From Chrysochromulina tobinii (lineage: Eukaryota > Haptophyta > Prymnesiales > Chrysochromulinaceae), in contig JWZX01002722.1 of assembly GCA_001275005.1 (NCBI GenBank), forward strand, positions 1-13,826: a stretch of 13,826 nucleotides of DNA, given 5' to 3'. Made by a program: the position numbers and the translations under genes. Each line of letters starts with the position of its first letter. Within the stretch, counting starts at the first letter, position 1. The notes below the pieces were generated by a model. It had not been told where the DNA came from. It saw nothing but the letters and a program-made list of their open reading frames with translations, and ran no database searches. This document shows, piece after piece, positions 13,289-13,826 of this stretch.

Positions 13289-13826
13289 TTATGCACCAGG
13301 CACGAGCGAATTTGGTCGCTTCTTCCATAACACATTCGGGTTTCGCTCTGCCAACGCTGGCTGCGGTGGCGTCGTCCCAACCGGTACCGGTAAGGGCTTG
13401 GCAGCCGTCGCCGGTGCGGGCTTGGCAGCCGCTGCCGGTGCAGGTTTGGCAGCCGCCGCCGGTGCAGGTTTAGCTGCCGCTGCCGGTGCAGGCCTCGCGG
13501 CCGCTGCCGGTGCAGGTTTGGCAGTCGTTGCCGGTGCAGCGTCTGACTTCTGGCACGCGAGGAGGCACTGTGCGCGCATGTAGGTCGGATTGGCCTGGCA
13601 TTCACCTGCCGCCGCCCACTCGGCGCAAGCCTGGACTGGCCGAGGCCCACTGGGCGCTAACGCTGAGCACGCGAGGAGGCACTGTGTACGCATGTAGTCC
13701 GGATTGGCCTGGCATTCACCTGCCGCCGCCCACTCGGCGCAAGCCTGGACTGGCCGAGGCCCACTGGGCGCTGACGCCGCGGCGGGTGTAGGTTTGGCAG
13801 CCGCTGCCGGTGCAGGCCTCGCGGCC
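13289..13826 (-). CDS. Repetitive protein with ShKT-like modules (partial, 5' end outside window)
   Basis: The minus-strand frame is open from the window edge (last full codon at 13825-13823) to TAA 13291-13289, so only the C-terminal 178 residues are seen; an internal ATG at 13693 falls inside a module and is not the start. The visible part has an AAxPAPAA linker, a module (13741-13667), a SAxAPSGPRPVQA linker, a second module (13627-13553), a long Ala-Lys-Pro repeat (about 13536-13389), and a short tail ending LWKKRPNSLVPGA. Each module has the W-A, G-E-C and N-P-x-Y-M signature of ShKT domains, which are common in secreted or cell-surface algal proteins and are not toxins in that setting. 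Each has only four cysteines; the usual first and sixth are absent. No function can be assigned beyond a likely extracytoplasmic protein; the signal peptide, if any, is outside the window. Confidence 0.72.
   Translation of the reverse strand, partial: AARPAPAAAAKPTPAAASAPSGPRPVQACAEWAAAGECQANPDYMRTQCLLACSALAPSGPRPVQACAEWAAAGECQANPTYMRAQCLLACQKSDAAPATTAKPAPAAAARPAPAAAAKPAPAAAAKPAPAAAAKPAPATAAKPLPVPVGTTPPQPALAERNPNVLWKKRPNSLVPGA
13389..13536 (-). repeat. 24-nt coding tandem repeat (Ala-Lys-Pro linker)
   Basis: About six units of 24 nt encode AKPAPAAA or close variants (KP to RP in one unit). Related units reappear at 13786-13826, running off the window, so the linker is reused between modules. 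Confidence 0.8.
13553..13780 (-). repeat. 114-nt tandem duplication encoding the ShKT-like module
   Basis: Copies 13553-13666 and 13667-13780 have a period of exactly 114 nt (38 codons). A 73-nt block is identical (13586-13658 and 13700-13772). Such identity including third positions points to recent duplication or gene conversion. Confidence 0.88.

Noticed and set aside
13398-13583. Plus-strand Ala/Gly frame over the ShKT-like gene
   Set aside because: It is the reverse of the 24-nt Ala-Lys-Pro repeat; the minus frame has the conserved cysteine signature and is open to the window edge.
13389-13780. CRISPR-like array
   Set aside because: Repeats are head-to-tail coding repeats with no unique spacers.
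13289-13826. Calling the ShKT-like gene a toxin
   Set aside because: ShKT modules are widespread in non-toxin algal proteins, these lack two cysteines, and nothing else suggests toxicity.
1-13826. Bacterial operon or defence island
   Set aside because: A spliceosomal intron, eukaryote-only families, wide intergenic gaps and lack of ribosome binding sites argue for nuclear eukaryotic DNA.

Overview
The window looks like nuclear DNA of a GC-rich, intron-poor unicellular eukaryote, most likely a microalga. A haptophyte or stramenopile is my best guess, with low confidence. The reasons are: eukaryote-only proteins (an R2R3-type Myb factor, a USP14/Ubp6 deubiquitinase, a U-box protein, a Dus3-like tRNA dihydrouridine synthase); a GT-AG intron; Kozak-like starts (GCCATGG, AACATGG); no bacterial ribosome binding sites; and Ala/Pro-rich low-complexity protein regions together with ShKT-like modules of the sort common in algal genomes.

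Layout from left to right. (1) 270-1766, minus: an EF-hand-like protein of otherwise unknown function. (2) A head-to-head intergenic region, 1767-2357, with a 17-nt direct repeat around an intron-like segment. (3) 2358-3629, plus: a two-repeat Myb protein. (4) 3630-4590: a 960-nt non-coding stretch with several small direct and inverted repeats, ending in a strong nested stem just before the next start codon. (5) 4591-8474, plus: a 1259-residue multidomain U-box protein in two exons; the 104-nt intron at 5114-5217 was deduced from frame joining and restores a conserved LADTWT motif. (6) 8475-9119: non-coding, with a G-quadruplex-type run, a cluster of hairpins and one copy of a dispersed repeat. 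(7) 9120-10757, plus: a complete USP14/Ubp6 orthologue with all catalytic residues. (8) 10758-11451: non-coding, with short tandem repeats that begin at the USP14 stop codon, a perfect 23-bp hairpin, and two CACGTG boxes 10 bp apart. (9) 11452-12849, plus: a Dus3-like dihydrouridine synthase. (10) 12850-13288: a tail-to-tail spacer with the second copy of the dispersed repeat. (11) 13289 to the window edge, minus: the 3' part of a repetitive protein with ShKT-like four-cysteine modules and Ala-Lys-Pro linkers.

The genes are independent housekeeping or regulatory loci, not an operon or defence island. The one functional theme is ubiquitin: a likely U-box E3 and the proteasome-associated deubiquitinase lie in tandem 645 nt apart. 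The least explained items are the U-box protein architecture (N-terminal LADTWT domain, Lys/Glu tract, two-copy helical repeat, U-box, a repeat-fold-like domain), the structured 5' leader of that gene, the perfect hairpin at 10870-10944, the dispersed repeat, and the cysteine-depleted ShKT-like repeats. No CRISPR array, tRNA, rRNA, transposase or viral gene was seen.
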